From positions 1-60,229 of the forward strand of contig CAZVCJ010000006.1 in the NCBI GenBank assembly GCA_964625745.1: a stretch of 60,229 bases of DNA, written 5' to 3'. Positions 17,482-25,328 of the stretch are shown in pieces; positions within the stretch are counted from its first letter, which is position 1, and each line of letters begins with the position of its first letter. Position numbers and translations under genes: made by a program. The stretch comes from CAZVCJ01 sp964625745 (GTDB lineage Bacteria > Chloroflexota > Anaerolineae > VGOG01). The notes under the pieces are model-generated. The model was not told the origin of the DNA. It saw nothing but the letters and a program-made list of their open reading frames with translations, and ran no database searches.

Positions 17482-17960
17482 CAGGGTTGCATCTCCGCCC
17501 AGGCCACGAATTGAGAGATCACCTTTTCCCACCACCGCGCCACACCGCGAGGCTCGCCGCTGGGTTCTTCCGGAGCAACAACGGCGCTTTCGTCCACGCT
17601 AGGCACCGCAGCCAGTCCCCCTCCCGATACACCGCCAGGGTAACCAGGTACGTCCAAATACCGCCGCTCCTCAGCGGGGCCATAGCCTAATCCTAGCGCC
17701 AAGTCCTCCAGATGAGAAACGTCGAGCATCTCCACGACCTCAGCCAGCAACTCGGCGTTCTCTCGCTGGAGCCGTTCCTTCTCCGCCGCTTTTGTCCAGA
17801 TTAGGTAACTGGTCGTGGATACTTTACTGGCCTGAATCAGGCAGAGCCAACTGAGCAAGCCCAACAGAGCCAGAACCAGGAGAATCCCGGCTGTTGTCTT
17901 GGCTTCCAGCCGCCAAGACTCCTTCTCCAGACGCAAAGAGCGCTTTTGACTGCTAGCCAT
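17481..17960 (-). CDS. FtsL-like bitopic division protein (by position and form)
   Basis: A 159-residue protein: basic N-terminus, one membrane segment (residues about 25-46, TTAGILLVLALLGLLSWLCLIQ), then a short coiled coil (EKERLQRENAELLAEVVEML) and a low-complexity acidic, proline-rich tail. This is the architecture of FtsL, and it sits between rsmH and ftsI where ftsL normally lies. Sequence conservation in FtsL is poor, so the call rests on form and place. The ATG at 17960 has GAGGGG upstream. The tail of about 70 residues after the coiled coil is longer than usual for FtsL. Confidence 0.7.
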   Translation of the reverse strand: MASSQKRSLRLEKESWRLEAKTTAGILLVLALLGLLSWLCLIQASKVSTTSYLIWTKAAEKERLQRENAELLAEVVEMLDVSHLEDLALGLGYGPAEERRYLDVPGYPGGVSGGGLAAVPSVDESAVVAPEEPSGEPRGVARWWEKVISQFVAWAEMQP

Positions 17961-18058
17961 GAGCGGCCCCCTCAATACAAGGATAGAAGGCCAATCGCAT
18001 TGGCCGTTCTGAGCCGGAGTACCCCCTTGGACGCCCAACGCGGCTGGGCTGCTACCCC

Positions 18059-18985
18059 TTATGCCAGAATCTCAGGTAAACGATACGCGATTCGCAACTT
18101 GGCGCTGCGGCTGCGAGGATTGGCGGCTACCTCCTCAACCGATGGCCTGATGGGCTTCCTGGTCACTATTCCTAAGGCTGCTCGATGACCACAGGTGCAA
18201 ACGGGTACTTCTGGCGGGCACAGGCAATCCCGTGCTTCGTTACGGAAAAACTGCTTTACCAGGCGATCCTCCAGGGAATGAAAGGATATGACCGCCAGAC
18301 GCCCTCCGGGCGCCAAGAGCCTCAACGCCTGAGGTAGGACTTCGGCGAGACATTCCAGTTCTTCGTTAACGGCCATGCGCAAGGCCTGGAAAGTCCGAGT
18401 AGCCGGGTGGAGCCTCCTGCGGCAGCCTACTGTGGCAGACACCAGAGCAGCCAACTCCCCCGTAGTATTGATGGGACGCCCAGCCACGATAGCCCGAGCG
18501 ACGCGCCGAGATCGAGGTTCCTCGCCGTACCGAAACAAGATGTCAGCCAATTCCTCCACGGACAGAGTATTGACCAAATCAGCCGCCGTCGTCGTCTGGC
18601 TGGGGCCGAAGCGCATATCCAGCGGGCCGTCCAATTGAAAGGAGAACCCTCGCCCCTCGGCTTCTAACTGCAGCGATGAGAGCCCCAAATCGAGCAGGAT
18701 GCCATCCACAGGGCAAAAGCCGTGTTCCAAAGCAATCTCCTCCAGATCAGCGAAATTACCTCGGACCAGAGCAACCCTCTTCCCAAATTCAGCCAGTCGT
18801 TCGCCCGCTAAAGCCACGGCCATGAGGTCAGCATCAACGCCCAGGAGCTCACCATCGGGTGCGGAGGCCACGAGGATCCCACGGGCGTGCCCCCCTCCCC
18901 CCACTGTGCCGTCTAGGTAGCGTCCGCCAGGCTTTATCCGAAGCCCGTCCAGGACCTCTTGGTAAAGGACAGGAATATGGCTCAA
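18059..18985 (-). CDS. rsmH: 16S rRNA (cytosine1402-N4)-methyltransferase RsmH
   Basis: RsmH (MraW) methylates N4 of C1402 in 16S rRNA, in the P site. The opening SHIPVLYQEVLDGL, the SAM-binding YLDGTVGGGGHA, GILLDLGLSSLQLE with RGFSFQLDGPLDMR, and RTFQALRMAVNEEL are typical. The C-terminus has VISFHSLEDRLVKQFFR. The TTG at 18985 is chosen because AAAGGTGG precedes it and the protein then starts at the conserved SHIPVL. An open upstream extension to 19033 (also TTG) lacks support. It follows mraZ as usual at the head of the dcw operon. Confidence 0.95.
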   Translation of the reverse strand: MSHIPVLYQEVLDGLRIKPGGRYLDGTVGGGGHARGILVASAPDGELLGVDADLMAVALAGERLAEFGKRVALVRGNFADLEEIALEHGFCPVDGILLDLGLSSLQLEAEGRGFSFQLDGPLDMRFGPSQTTTAADLVNTLSVEELADILFRYGEEPRSRRVARAIVAGRPINTTGELAALVSATVGCRRRLHPATRTFQALRMAVNEELECLAEVLPQALRLLAPGGRLAVISFHSLEDRLVKQFFRNEARDCLCPPEVPVCTCGHRAALGIVTRKPIRPSVEEVAANPRSRSAKLRIAYRLPEILA

Positions 18986-19059
18986 CTTACCACCTTTTGA
19001 GTCAATTGCGTTATTTGCAAAACTGATGTACAATAATGGGCAGGGGATGCCTCGCCCTC

Positions 19060-19488
19060 CTAGATTCCCAAGTCGGCTAATTGCTCGGCGATGGAACCGC
19101 TCTCCTCCTCCATCTTGATAGTCATTTCTTGCCAGCGCTTTTTGCTCCAGATATCCAGACGGTTCCTGACGCCAGTAATAACCACCTCACTTTCGATATC
19201 GGCGTGCGCCCGCAAGGGAGGTGACAGAAGAATTCGTCCTTGTTTGTCCAACGCACATTCAATGCCTGAAAACATCATGCGGCTGAATAGGCGGGCGCTG
19301 GCTTTAACAAGAGAAAGGTTAGCCATCTTCTCGGATAACTCTTTCCACGTATTCAGCGGGAAGACGAACAGGCAACCATCCAAGCCTCTGGTGACAAACA
19401 AGCCCTCGGCCAAGTCAGTGCGAAATTTGGCGGGGATGATCAGCCGCCCCTTGTCATCTATTGTATGCTCACATTCGCCTGAAAACAT
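19060..19488 (-). CDS. mraZ: Transcriptional regulator MraZ
   Basis: MraZ is the DNA-binding regulator at the head of most dcw clusters and represses its own promoter. The protein of 142 residues has the two SpoVT/AbrB-like halves, each with the family motif: MFSGECEHTIDDKGRLIIPAKFR at the start (shown in part as DDKGRLIIPAKFR) and ALDKQGRILLSPPLRAHA near residue 75. The ATG at 19488 gives the family start MFSGE; a GTG five codons earlier is less likely. Four direct repeats matching known MraZ-box layout lie just upstream, so autoregulation is likely. Confidence 0.96.
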   Translation of the reverse strand: MFSGECEHTIDDKGRLIIPAKFRTDLAEGLFVTRGLDGCLFVFPLNTWKELSEKMANLSLVKASARLFSRMMFSGIECALDKQGRILLSPPLRAHADIESEVVITGVRNRLDIWSKKRWQEMTIKMEEESGSIAEQLADLGI

Positions 19489-19529
19489 GATTGCAGTCCC
19501 CACACTTCATGGCCCAGGTTGTCGCGCCC

Positions 19530-19564
19530 AACCATACCCCCCCACATTCTCCCACTACCATCCA
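19530..19564 (-). promoter_or_regulatory. MraZ box array (four direct repeats, 10-bp period)
   Basis: Reading the minus strand, TGGAT, TGGGA, TGGGG and TGGTT occur at exact 10-base spacing, each with five spacer bases. MraZ in Escherichia coli is known to bind TGGGN repeats with five-base spacers between its promoter and start codon. Here the array begins just after the -10 box and ends about 40 bases before the mraZ ATG. Confidence 0.85.
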
Positions 19565-19568
19565 CCAT

Positions 19569-19597
19569 ATTATACACTACTTTTGCAATTTTGGCTA
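19569..19597 (-). promoter_or_regulatory. Promoter of the dcw operon (Pmra)
   Basis: A perfect TATAAT -10 box (19569-19574) has TAGCCA (19592-19597), a four-of-six match to the -35 consensus, 17 bases upstream. The MraZ repeats overlap the expected start of transcription. Confidence 0.75.
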
Positions 19598-19924
19598 GTC
19601 CCCTTGGAGGATTTTAAGGTTCACTGGGGACAACTTGCCATTCCTCTCAATTGATAATACTATATATTGGCGTCTTTCTGGATATAACATACTATATCTA
19701 GTGTATTGAGGAGATCAGCCGAATTTCAAAATTTTAAGGTTCCCGGGCGTTTCTGTAGCGTCTTATCAGCTAAATTCGCGCAAAAAACGCCTAAAATCTG
19801 ACTGTAAAAGCATGAAGGCGCAAAGAGTGAGTTGAAAACGTTGACACCCTGGAGATTTTTGCGCGGCTTGAACCTTGTTCGATTCCGGTTTGTCCGGGAT
19901 GGGTTCTCCTTCCGGCACAATACG
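19598..19924. other. AT-rich intergenic region between mraZ and selB terminator
   Basis: No gene is supported. A 12-base direct repeat, ATTTTAAGGTTC, occurs at 19611-19622 and 19731-19742, and a related word lies near 629 beyond the other end of the dcw operon. An AT-rich stretch at about 19650-19705 has several TATA-like words but no well-spaced -35 box that I could identify. Confidence 0.5.
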
Positions 19925-19965
19925 CCAAAAAGCCTCCTGCATCATACCATTGAGGAGGCTTTTTG
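19925..19965 (-). terminator. Intrinsic terminator after selB (bidirectional)
   Basis: A perfect 13-bp inverted repeat (CCAAAAAGCCTCC and GGAGGCTTTTTGG) with a 15-base loop and T-runs on both strands, 22 bases after the selB stop. Confidence 0.9.
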
Positions 19966-19986
19966 GCTAGAACACGCGATGCTGAG

Positions 19987-21900
19987 CTATCTTAAGAGAC
20001 GTTCGTCCCCTACCCGTCTTGTCACCCTTCGTTCGTCCAGGTGCTCCATCAGCGCCAGAGCATACTTGCGGCTGGCGGCGAACATGTCGCGCACCTGAGC
20101 CACCGTGATAGCACCCTTCTCTTTGATGTGCCCGATGACCCGCTTGACCATCTCCTCGTAGGTTTCCCTCAGAAACAGGACATCTTCACTGACCTGAACC
20201 AGCTTTCCTTGCTGAATTAAGGCGTTCAGCACCTCGGTTCCCACCATGGTCTCGCTGTCAGCCACCGAAGGTGTGGTGTAAGGGTCCCTCCTGAAGGCAG
20301 CCAATAGCTCCTGCACCTGACGCTCTTGATCAGCACCGAACTTCACTCGATGTTCTGACAAGCGCAGGATGGCCTCTTGATCCACCAGCCCGCCCTCGCT
20401 CACGGCCCTGCTTGCCACCTCGTTCAGGAGCTTGGTGGATAATCTCAACTGGCTCTTGAGTTCTTCGCGAGGCATACCCTGGCGTAAAGGGTGCCGTTGG
20501 TGATAGTCTCGCAAGGCAGTAGCCAGTTTGTTCGACAGCCTTTCCCAACCCATCGCAGAGATAATATATGGATTGTTGGCAATCAGATATTGGATATCGG
20601 GTATTCTTTCGATCCTGCTGTCGAGAAGCAGGACTTGCTGGCCATCCAATAGCTCCTGCAAAGCCGGGCCCGCTTCTTCCATAACGAGGCCGCTGCGCTC
20701 TATCAGCGTGCGGAGCTGGCAGGGCTGGCTGGTTTCCAGCGATTGAAGAATGATCTCCGATGAACTGCCTCGGGCCAGGGTCGCCAGCTTGGCAATGACT
20801 TCGGAGCGGAAGCGCCGGTGTCGCCGGCGGGGATGAGGGTCGATCACCTGCCCACCGCCTAGAGTAACGGCAGGCGAGGGCTGGCGGACGATGAAACGAT
20901 CGCCCCTGACCAGGGCCACCGGCTCAGTCAGCCGCAATTGCACCCAGCCCTCTCCCCCCGGCGGGATGGCTTCGCTGTCCAAGAGTCGCGCTTTGGCCAT
21001 TACCTCCGCAGAACCGCTGAAGAATTTCAGCGGCGCATTGTGCCGCAAGGGGCGCGGGGCGTTGTCCAAATAGCGCAGGCGCACGTCTACTAGCATGGTG
21101 GACTTCAGCCAGCCTGGAATGGTCACTACATCACCCCGCTGCACCTCGTCTTTGCCCACTCCCGTCAAATTGATAGCCACCCGGCTGCCGGGAACAGCTC
21201 GTTCGATCTTCTCCTTGTGAGTCTGCAGGCCCCGCACTCGTGCCTTCAACCCCTGGGGCAAGACCTCCACCTCCTGACCAACTCGCAAGCTACCCTCAAT
21301 GAGCGTGCCCGTCACCACGGTGCCAAAACCAGCGATGGTGAACACGCGATCAATCGGGAGCCGGGGACGGCCCAGGTTGCTGCGGGGCGGCACGTTCTCC
21401 AGCAGCCTGGCCAATTCCTCCAGCAAGGCCGACAATCCCTGCTTTGTCTTGACTGAGACAGGAACCACGGAGACATCGGCCAGGACGGTATCCTCCAGCA
21501 GTTCGGCCACGTCGAGTTGAACGAGTTCCAGCCATTCTTCGTCCTCGATCAGATCCATCTTGGTCAGGGCTACCACGCCGTTCCTCACCCCCAACAGGTG
21601 CAGGATAGCCAGGTGTTCGCGCGTCTGAGGCATCACCCCCTCGTCGGCGGCCACTACGAAGAGTGCAGCGTCAATGCCGCCCACGCCAGCCAGCATGTTC
21701 TCGATGAAATCCCTGTGGCCAGGCACATCAACGATACCCACTGACTCGCCGCTGGGCAAAGTAAGCCAGGCGAAGCCCAGGTCAATGGTCATCTCCCGTT
21801 CCTTCTCTTCTTTGAGGCGGTCCGGATCAATGCCCGTCAGGGCCTCTACCAGCCTCGATTTGCCGTGGTCTACGTGTCCCGCTGTGCCGATTACTCGCAA
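19987..21900 (-). CDS. selB: Selenocysteine-specific elongation factor SelB
   Basis: SelB delivers Sec-tRNA to in-frame UGA codons by binding the SECIS hairpin. The N-terminal GTPase shows GTAGHVDHGKSRLVEAL, the T(I)DLGFAWL switch, DVPGHRDFIENML and ALTKMDL. Domains II and III follow, then the long C-terminal winged-helix region (from about residue 380) that binds SECIS RNA and separates SelB from EF-Tu. It is 637 residues. Residues about 432-445 (IPDIQYLIANNPYI) coincide with a family-B repeat between winged-helix units. No selA, selD, tRNA-Sec or selenoprotein gene is in the window. It is the last gene of the phoU unit. Confidence 0.93.
   Translation of the reverse strand: MRVIGTAGHVDHGKSRLVEALTGIDPDRLKEEKEREMTIDLGFAWLTLPSGESVGIVDVPGHRDFIENMLAGVGGIDAALFVVAADEGVMPQTREHLAILHLLGVRNGVVALTKMDLIEDEEWLELVQLDVAELLEDTVLADVSVVPVSVKTKQGLSALLEELARLLENVPPRSNLGRPRLPIDRVFTIAGFGTVVTGTLIEGSLRVGQEVEVLPQGLKARVRGLQTHKEKIERAVPGSRVAINLTGVGKDEVQRGDVVTIPGWLKSTMLVDVRLRYLDNAPRPLRHNAPLKFFSGSAEVMAKARLLDSEAIPPGGEGWVQLRLTEPVALVRGDRFIVRQPSPAVTLGGGQVIDPHPRRRHRRFRSEVIAKLATLARGSSSEIILQSLETSQPCQLRTLIERSGLVMEEAGPALQELLDGQQVLLLDSRIERIPDIQYLIANNPYIISAMGWERLSNKLATALRDYHQRHPLRQGMPREELKSQLRLSTKLLNEVASRAVSEGGLVDQEAILRLSEHRVKFGADQERQVQELLAAFRRDPYTTPSVADSETMVGTEVLNALIQQGKLVQVSEDVLFLRETYEEMVKRVIGHIKEKGAITVAQVRDMFAASRKYALALMEHLDERRVTRRVGDERLLR
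20566..20604. repeat. Dispersed repeat family B inside selB
   Basis: The words CAGATATTGGATATCGGG lie in frame in the SelB C-terminal winged-helix region; similar words occur in murF and near 59.36 kb. Confidence 0.6.
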
Positions 21901-21915
21901 ACGTCATCCACTCCT

Positions 21916-23094
21916 TCAGCGGATCTCCTCGACCTTTTCCCCCGCGTGCACGATGCGCCCCTGCATCTCGTCGATCTGGCGGCGAGCGTATTCCTGCCAG
22001 GTCTGCCACAAGGCCGTGATCTGAGCTCGGTCCACTTTGGCAGATTCCTCCAGCGGCCCAAACCGTGCGGCGTGCTCTTCGTTCCACCTCTCCTGAGTGC
22101 GCCAGTGCTGTTCCCAAATCAGCAGGCTCTTCTTCCATCGCTTCTCGTCCTCCGCCTGCCATTCTTCCAGTTGATTCTTCTGGCGTTTCTCCGCCAAGCG
22201 TTGTAGCTCCGCCACATCTGCCTGACCCTGCTTCAGGCGCTCCTCGAACTTCTCCAAGGCCGCTAAAGCCTGCTTGTTCCTCCCATACAGCTCCGCCGAT
22301 TGCTGCATCTGAGCGTCGTGCTTCTCCAACTTTTGGCGCTGCTCTTCCATCTGCTCGGTCCACTCTTTCATCTGCCTCCCGCGCTGCTGCTCACCGAGAT
22401 TGATGGACTCGCTAAAATCCTTCTGCTCTTGCTTCAGCTCGCTCCCCTGTAAGTCCAGCTCCTCCATCCGGCGCTCACTTTTCCTGAGTAACTCCTCCAA
22501 CAGTTGCAACTTTGCAGATTGAGCCTCAGTCCTCTTGAACAATTCCGGCGTCTCCTCCTGAAGCTCGGCTATCCGTTTGGCATTCTGCCGGGGATATTCT
22601 TCGAGATAGGGCAAATTCCTCGTTCGGTTTTCGAGATCTCTACCGAAGTCGGCTATCCGCTGCTGCAAGCTTAAGAGACTCTCCCCCAGGCGCTGATCCT
22701 CAGCTTTTCTCAGTTGTAGCTCCTCTTCATAACGAGGCAGCTTTTGCAACTCCTTCTTCATCTCCCCCAGAACGCGAGCCTGGCTTGCCTGTTCCACTTG
22801 CCTCACTCGCACTGCATCCATCTCAGCATTTCGACGCTGCTCATCGTGTCGCTCTATGAGCAGTACCAGCTCATCCCTGAGTTGTTCGAGGGCCTTTTCG
22901 AGCTGGGGGAACTTGGTCAGTTGGGCCTGAGTTCGCGCCAACCTCCCCTCCTGCTCCTGTATCCTCCTGGCCTGCTCGGCGATTTCCGCCGACTGGCTCT
23001 CCACCCGCTGTTGGAGTTTGCCCAAGTCGGTCTTATCGCGCCGGCGCTCCTCGTCCAGCCAGGTGACCATCTGAGTAAGTTGGTTCAAGTCCAT
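21916..23094 (-). CDS. Large coiled-coil protein of unknown function
   Basis: A soluble 392-residue protein with no recognised domain. Almost the whole length has heptad-like spacing rich in Glu, Gln, Lys, Arg and Leu (for example QLEKALEQLRDELVLLIERH and RKSERRMEELDLQGSELKQE), so a long, rod-like dimer is likely. There is no signal peptide or membrane segment. The first 25 residues (MDLNQLTQMVTWLDEERRRD) are less repetitive and could be a separate element. It lies between phoU and selB, 15 bases before selB, so it should be co-transcribed, but no functional link is evident. Confidence 0.75.
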   Translation of the reverse strand: MDLNQLTQMVTWLDEERRRDKTDLGKLQQRVESQSAEIAEQARRIQEQEGRLARTQAQLTKFPQLEKALEQLRDELVLLIERHDEQRRNAEMDAVRVRQVEQASQARVLGEMKKELQKLPRYEEELQLRKAEDQRLGESLLSLQQRIADFGRDLENRTRNLPYLEEYPRQNAKRIAELQEETPELFKRTEAQSAKLQLLEELLRKSERRMEELDLQGSELKQEQKDFSESINLGEQQRGRQMKEWTEQMEEQRQKLEKHDAQMQQSAELYGRNKQALAALEKFEERLKQGQADVAELQRLAEKRQKNQLEEWQAEDEKRWKKSLLIWEQHWRTQERWNEEHAARFGPLEESAKVDRAQITALWQTWQEYARRQIDEMQGRIVHAGEKVEEIR

Positions 23095-23161
23095 GTTCCA
23101 CCTCCAATTGGTGATTGACGAGCCAGGGACAACACACTTGCGAAGTGCGCTGCCCCTTACC

Positions 23162-23818
23162 TCACGTATTCAATTCTTCCACCCGGCCCGTGACCAAGAA
23201 GACCACTCGCTCGCCGATGTTGGTGGTGCGATCGGCGATGCGCTCCAGGTTGTGGGCTACCCAAAGCAAATACGTGGCCCGGGTGATGGTTCTGGGGTCC
23301 TGCATCATGAAGAACACGAGTTCACGGTACACCTGATCGTACAGGGCATCCACCTCATCGTCCCCAGCGCCGAGGCGTCGAGCTGCGTCGGAGTCGCGAC
23401 GGATGAAAGCGTCCAACTGTTGGTGAAGGAGCTGACGCCCCTTCTCAGCCATGCGAGGGATGTCAATCAGGGGCTTCAAGGGGGGCCGGTCGCCAATCAT
23501 GAGAGTGATCTTGGCGATCCCCTTAGCGTAATCGCCCATGCGCTCTAACTCAATTGAGATGTTGGAAACAGCGACGATGATCCGCAGATCGCGGGCCAGG
23601 GGCTGCTGGGTGGCAATCAGAACCAGACATCTTTCCTCCAGATCGCACTGAGCCTGATTGATCAAGACATCTTCATCAATGATCTGCCGGGCCAACTCTA
23701 AGTCACGATTGGCCAGAGATTGGATCGAGCGCTCTATGGCCCTATCCACCAAATCGCCCACGGCCAACAGGTCTTCCTGCAGCTCGCCGATTTGCTCGTC
23801 GAAGGTCTCCCTCGGCAT
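23162..23818 (-). CDS. phoU: Phosphate signalling regulator PhoU (copy 1)
   Basis: PhoU is an all-helical protein that links the Pst phosphate transporter to the PhoR/PhoB system and restrains phosphate uptake. It is 218 residues, with two three-helix bundles. The metal-binding E/DxxxD-type motifs appear as ELERMGDYAKGIAK and NLERIADRTTNIGE. AAGGAGATG precedes the ATG at 23818. It is first in a unit with a coiled-coil gene and selB. No pst or phoR/phoB genes are nearby. A second copy at 41649 shares long stretches, including CLVLIATQQPLA and LKPLIDIPRMAEK. Confidence 0.94.
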   Translation of the reverse strand: MPRETFDEQIGELQEDLLAVGDLVDRAIERSIQSLANRDLELARQIIDEDVLINQAQCDLEERCLVLIATQQPLARDLRIIVAVSNISIELERMGDYAKGIAKITLMIGDRPPLKPLIDIPRMAEKGRQLLHQQLDAFIRRDSDAARRLGAGDDEVDALYDQVYRELVFFMMQDPRTITRATYLLWVAHNLERIADRTTNIGERVVFLVTGRVEELNT

Positions 23819-23847
23819 ACGTCATCTCCTTCCGCGAAGCCATGCTA

Positions 23848-23876
23848 ATTATACCGCTTAAATCGCCATTTGGCAA
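23848..23876 (-). promoter_or_regulatory. Promoter of the phoU-coiled-coil-selB unit
   Basis: TTGCCA (23871-23876) and TATAAT (23848-23853) with a 17-base spacer, 30 bases before the phoU start. It is divergent from the promoter at 23945. Confidence 0.85.
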
Positions 23877-23944
23877 AACCGCGGTCGGCTTCCGCCAGTC
23901 GCCCGGCTGGGCGTTAGACCGACCTGCCCCGACACAACTCAGCC

Positions 23945-23972
23945 TTGACAGACAAAGCATAATGGTTATAAT
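23945..23972 (+). promoter_or_regulatory. Consensus promoter of the glycosyltransferase unit
   Basis: A perfect TTGACA (23945-23950) and perfect TATAAT (23967-23972) with a 16-base spacer. It is the strongest promoter seen in the window and drives the genes from 24.0 kb rightwards. Confidence 0.9.
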
Positions 23973-24015
23973 TAAGGCATGAACACTCAAGTCCCAGGAG
24001 GACCCTCTGGCCAAC

Positions 24016-24195
24016 ATGGGAGACGCTATTCGCCTACACATCGAAGATCGCCTGCCCAGCGGCGAACCCATCCCGACAGCCGAGATGGTGAGTCTGGCGA
24101 CTTTGGAGGAGAGACTTAACCAATGCGCATCGGTATTGACGCGCGGTTGGTCTATTACAGTCAAGCGGGGATTAGTCAGTATACCCTTCGCTTGA
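24016..24195 (+). CDS. Possible small leader ORF overlapping the first GT4 gene
   Basis: A 59-codon frame beginning MGDAIRLHIEDRLPSGEPIP runs through the GT4 start and stops at 24195. AGGAGG lies 14 bases before its ATG, or five before an in-frame CTG at 24007. It occupies the leader between a perfect promoter and the GT4 gene, whose ATG at 24123 has only GGAGGAG inside this frame nearby. It may be a translated leader that couples expression, or a remnant. No family was recognised. Confidence 0.3.
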   Translation: MGDAIRLHIEDRLPSGEPIPTAEMVSLATLEERLNQCASVLTRGWSITVKRGLVSIPFA

Positions 24196-25235
24196 TTCAA
24201 GGACTTGCCGAGAGCGACCGAGAAAATGAATTCATCATCCTACAGAGCCATAAGGACAAGCAGTTCATTACTGATAAGCCCAATTTCAAGCGCGTATCCC
24301 TCTGGACGCCAAGTCATCATCGCTTCGAACAGTTTACCCTGCGATTTGAGATCTCAGGCCTCGGCCTGGACGTCCTGCACAGCCCCGATTTTATACCCCC
24401 TTTTAGCCGCCACTGCAAATCCATCATCACCATCCACGACCTGGCCTTCCTCGTGTACCCTCACTTCCTCACCAAGGAGAGCGCGCGCTACTACAGCCAG
24501 ATTGACCAGGCTGTGAAACGGACCGACCACATCATCGCCGACTCCGAGAGCACTAAGCAAGATACCATCCGCCTTTTGGGCGCGCCTGAGCACAAGATCA
24601 CTGTCGTTTACTTATCAGCCAATCCCATTTTCCGGCCAGTCAACGACCTGGAAATCCTCAAGCTGATTAAGAGCAAACATCACATCACGAGCGATTTCAT
24701 CCTCTTCGTAAGCACCATCGAACCGCGTAAGAACCTGCCCACGCTTCTAAAGGCTTACCGGCAGTTGTTAGACAGCTACAAGGTCGAGGTGAAACTGGTA
24801 GTAGTAGGACGGCGGGGTTGGCTCTCCGAGAAGGTTCTCACCCTCGTGGACGAGCTCAAGCTGACCGACGACGTCCTCTTCCTCGGACGGGTGACCGTCG
24901 AGGATTTGCTCCATCTTTACAACGCCGCCCAACTTCTGGTGCAGCCATCCTTCTACGAGGGCTTCGGCCTGCCGCCCCTGGAAGCCATGGCCTGCGGCAC
25001 GCCGGTAGTGGTCTCCAACGTCTCATCACTACCTGAGGTGGTGGGCGATGCCGGACTATTGGTTGATCCTGAGGACGTTTCGGAGCTAACGGTGGCCATC
25101 TGGCGGGTCTTGACCGACGAGGCCCTGCGAGCCGAGTTGATCGCCAAGGGGCTCAAGCGGGCCCAGTGCTTCTCCTGGGAGAAAACCGCGCGCCAGACAC
25201 TGGCGCTCTACCAGCGCGTCGGCAAAAGCGACTGA
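24123..25235 (+). CDS. Glycosyltransferase family 4 (GT-B fold)
   Basis: A retaining sugar transferase that moves a sugar from a nucleotide donor to a lipid-linked or polysaccharide acceptor. The N-terminal acceptor domain starts MRIGIDARLVYYSQAGISQYTLRLI. The C-terminal donor domain has the GT4 markers VSTIEPRKNLPTLLKAY (near residue 195), LGRVTVEDLLHLYNAA and the E-x7-E motif in PSFYEGFGLPPLEAMACGTP (near residue 280). It is 370 residues, a typical length. It is the first of three glycosyltransferase genes likely working on one cell-surface glycan. Donor and acceptor cannot be told from sequence. Confidence 0.92.
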   Translation: MRIGIDARLVYYSQAGISQYTLRLIQGLAESDRENEFIILQSHKDKQFITDKPNFKRVSLWTPSHHRFEQFTLRFEISGLGLDVLHSPDFIPPFSRHCKSIITIHDLAFLVYPHFLTKESARYYSQIDQAVKRTDHIIADSESTKQDTIRLLGAPEHKITVVYLSANPIFRPVNDLEILKLIKSKHHITSDFILFVSTIEPRKNLPTLLKAYRQLLDSYKVEVKLVVVGRRGWLSEKVLTLVDELKLTDDVLFLGRVTVEDLLHLYNAAQLLVQPSFYEGFGLPPLEAMACGTPVVVSNVSSLPEVVGDAGLLVDPEDVSELTVAIWRVLTDEALRAELIAKGLKRAQCFSWEKTARQTLALYQRVGKSD

Positions 25236-25240
25236 CAGTT

Positions 25241-25285
25241 GAAAAATTCGCCACGAGTCGCACGAATCAGCACGAAAAAATAAAA
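25241..25285. repeat. Dispersed repeat of CACGAATC/GCACGAA type
   Basis: The gap between the two GT4 genes consists of TTCGCCACGAGTCGC, ACGAATCAGCACGAAAA and related words. These resemble, in style, the CACGAAG/CACAAAG words near 52.05 kb. Confidence 0.5.
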
Positions 25286-25328
25286 ATTGGCGAAAATTAG
25301 TATCACTCGTGGCAGAGAAGGGCAGAGA

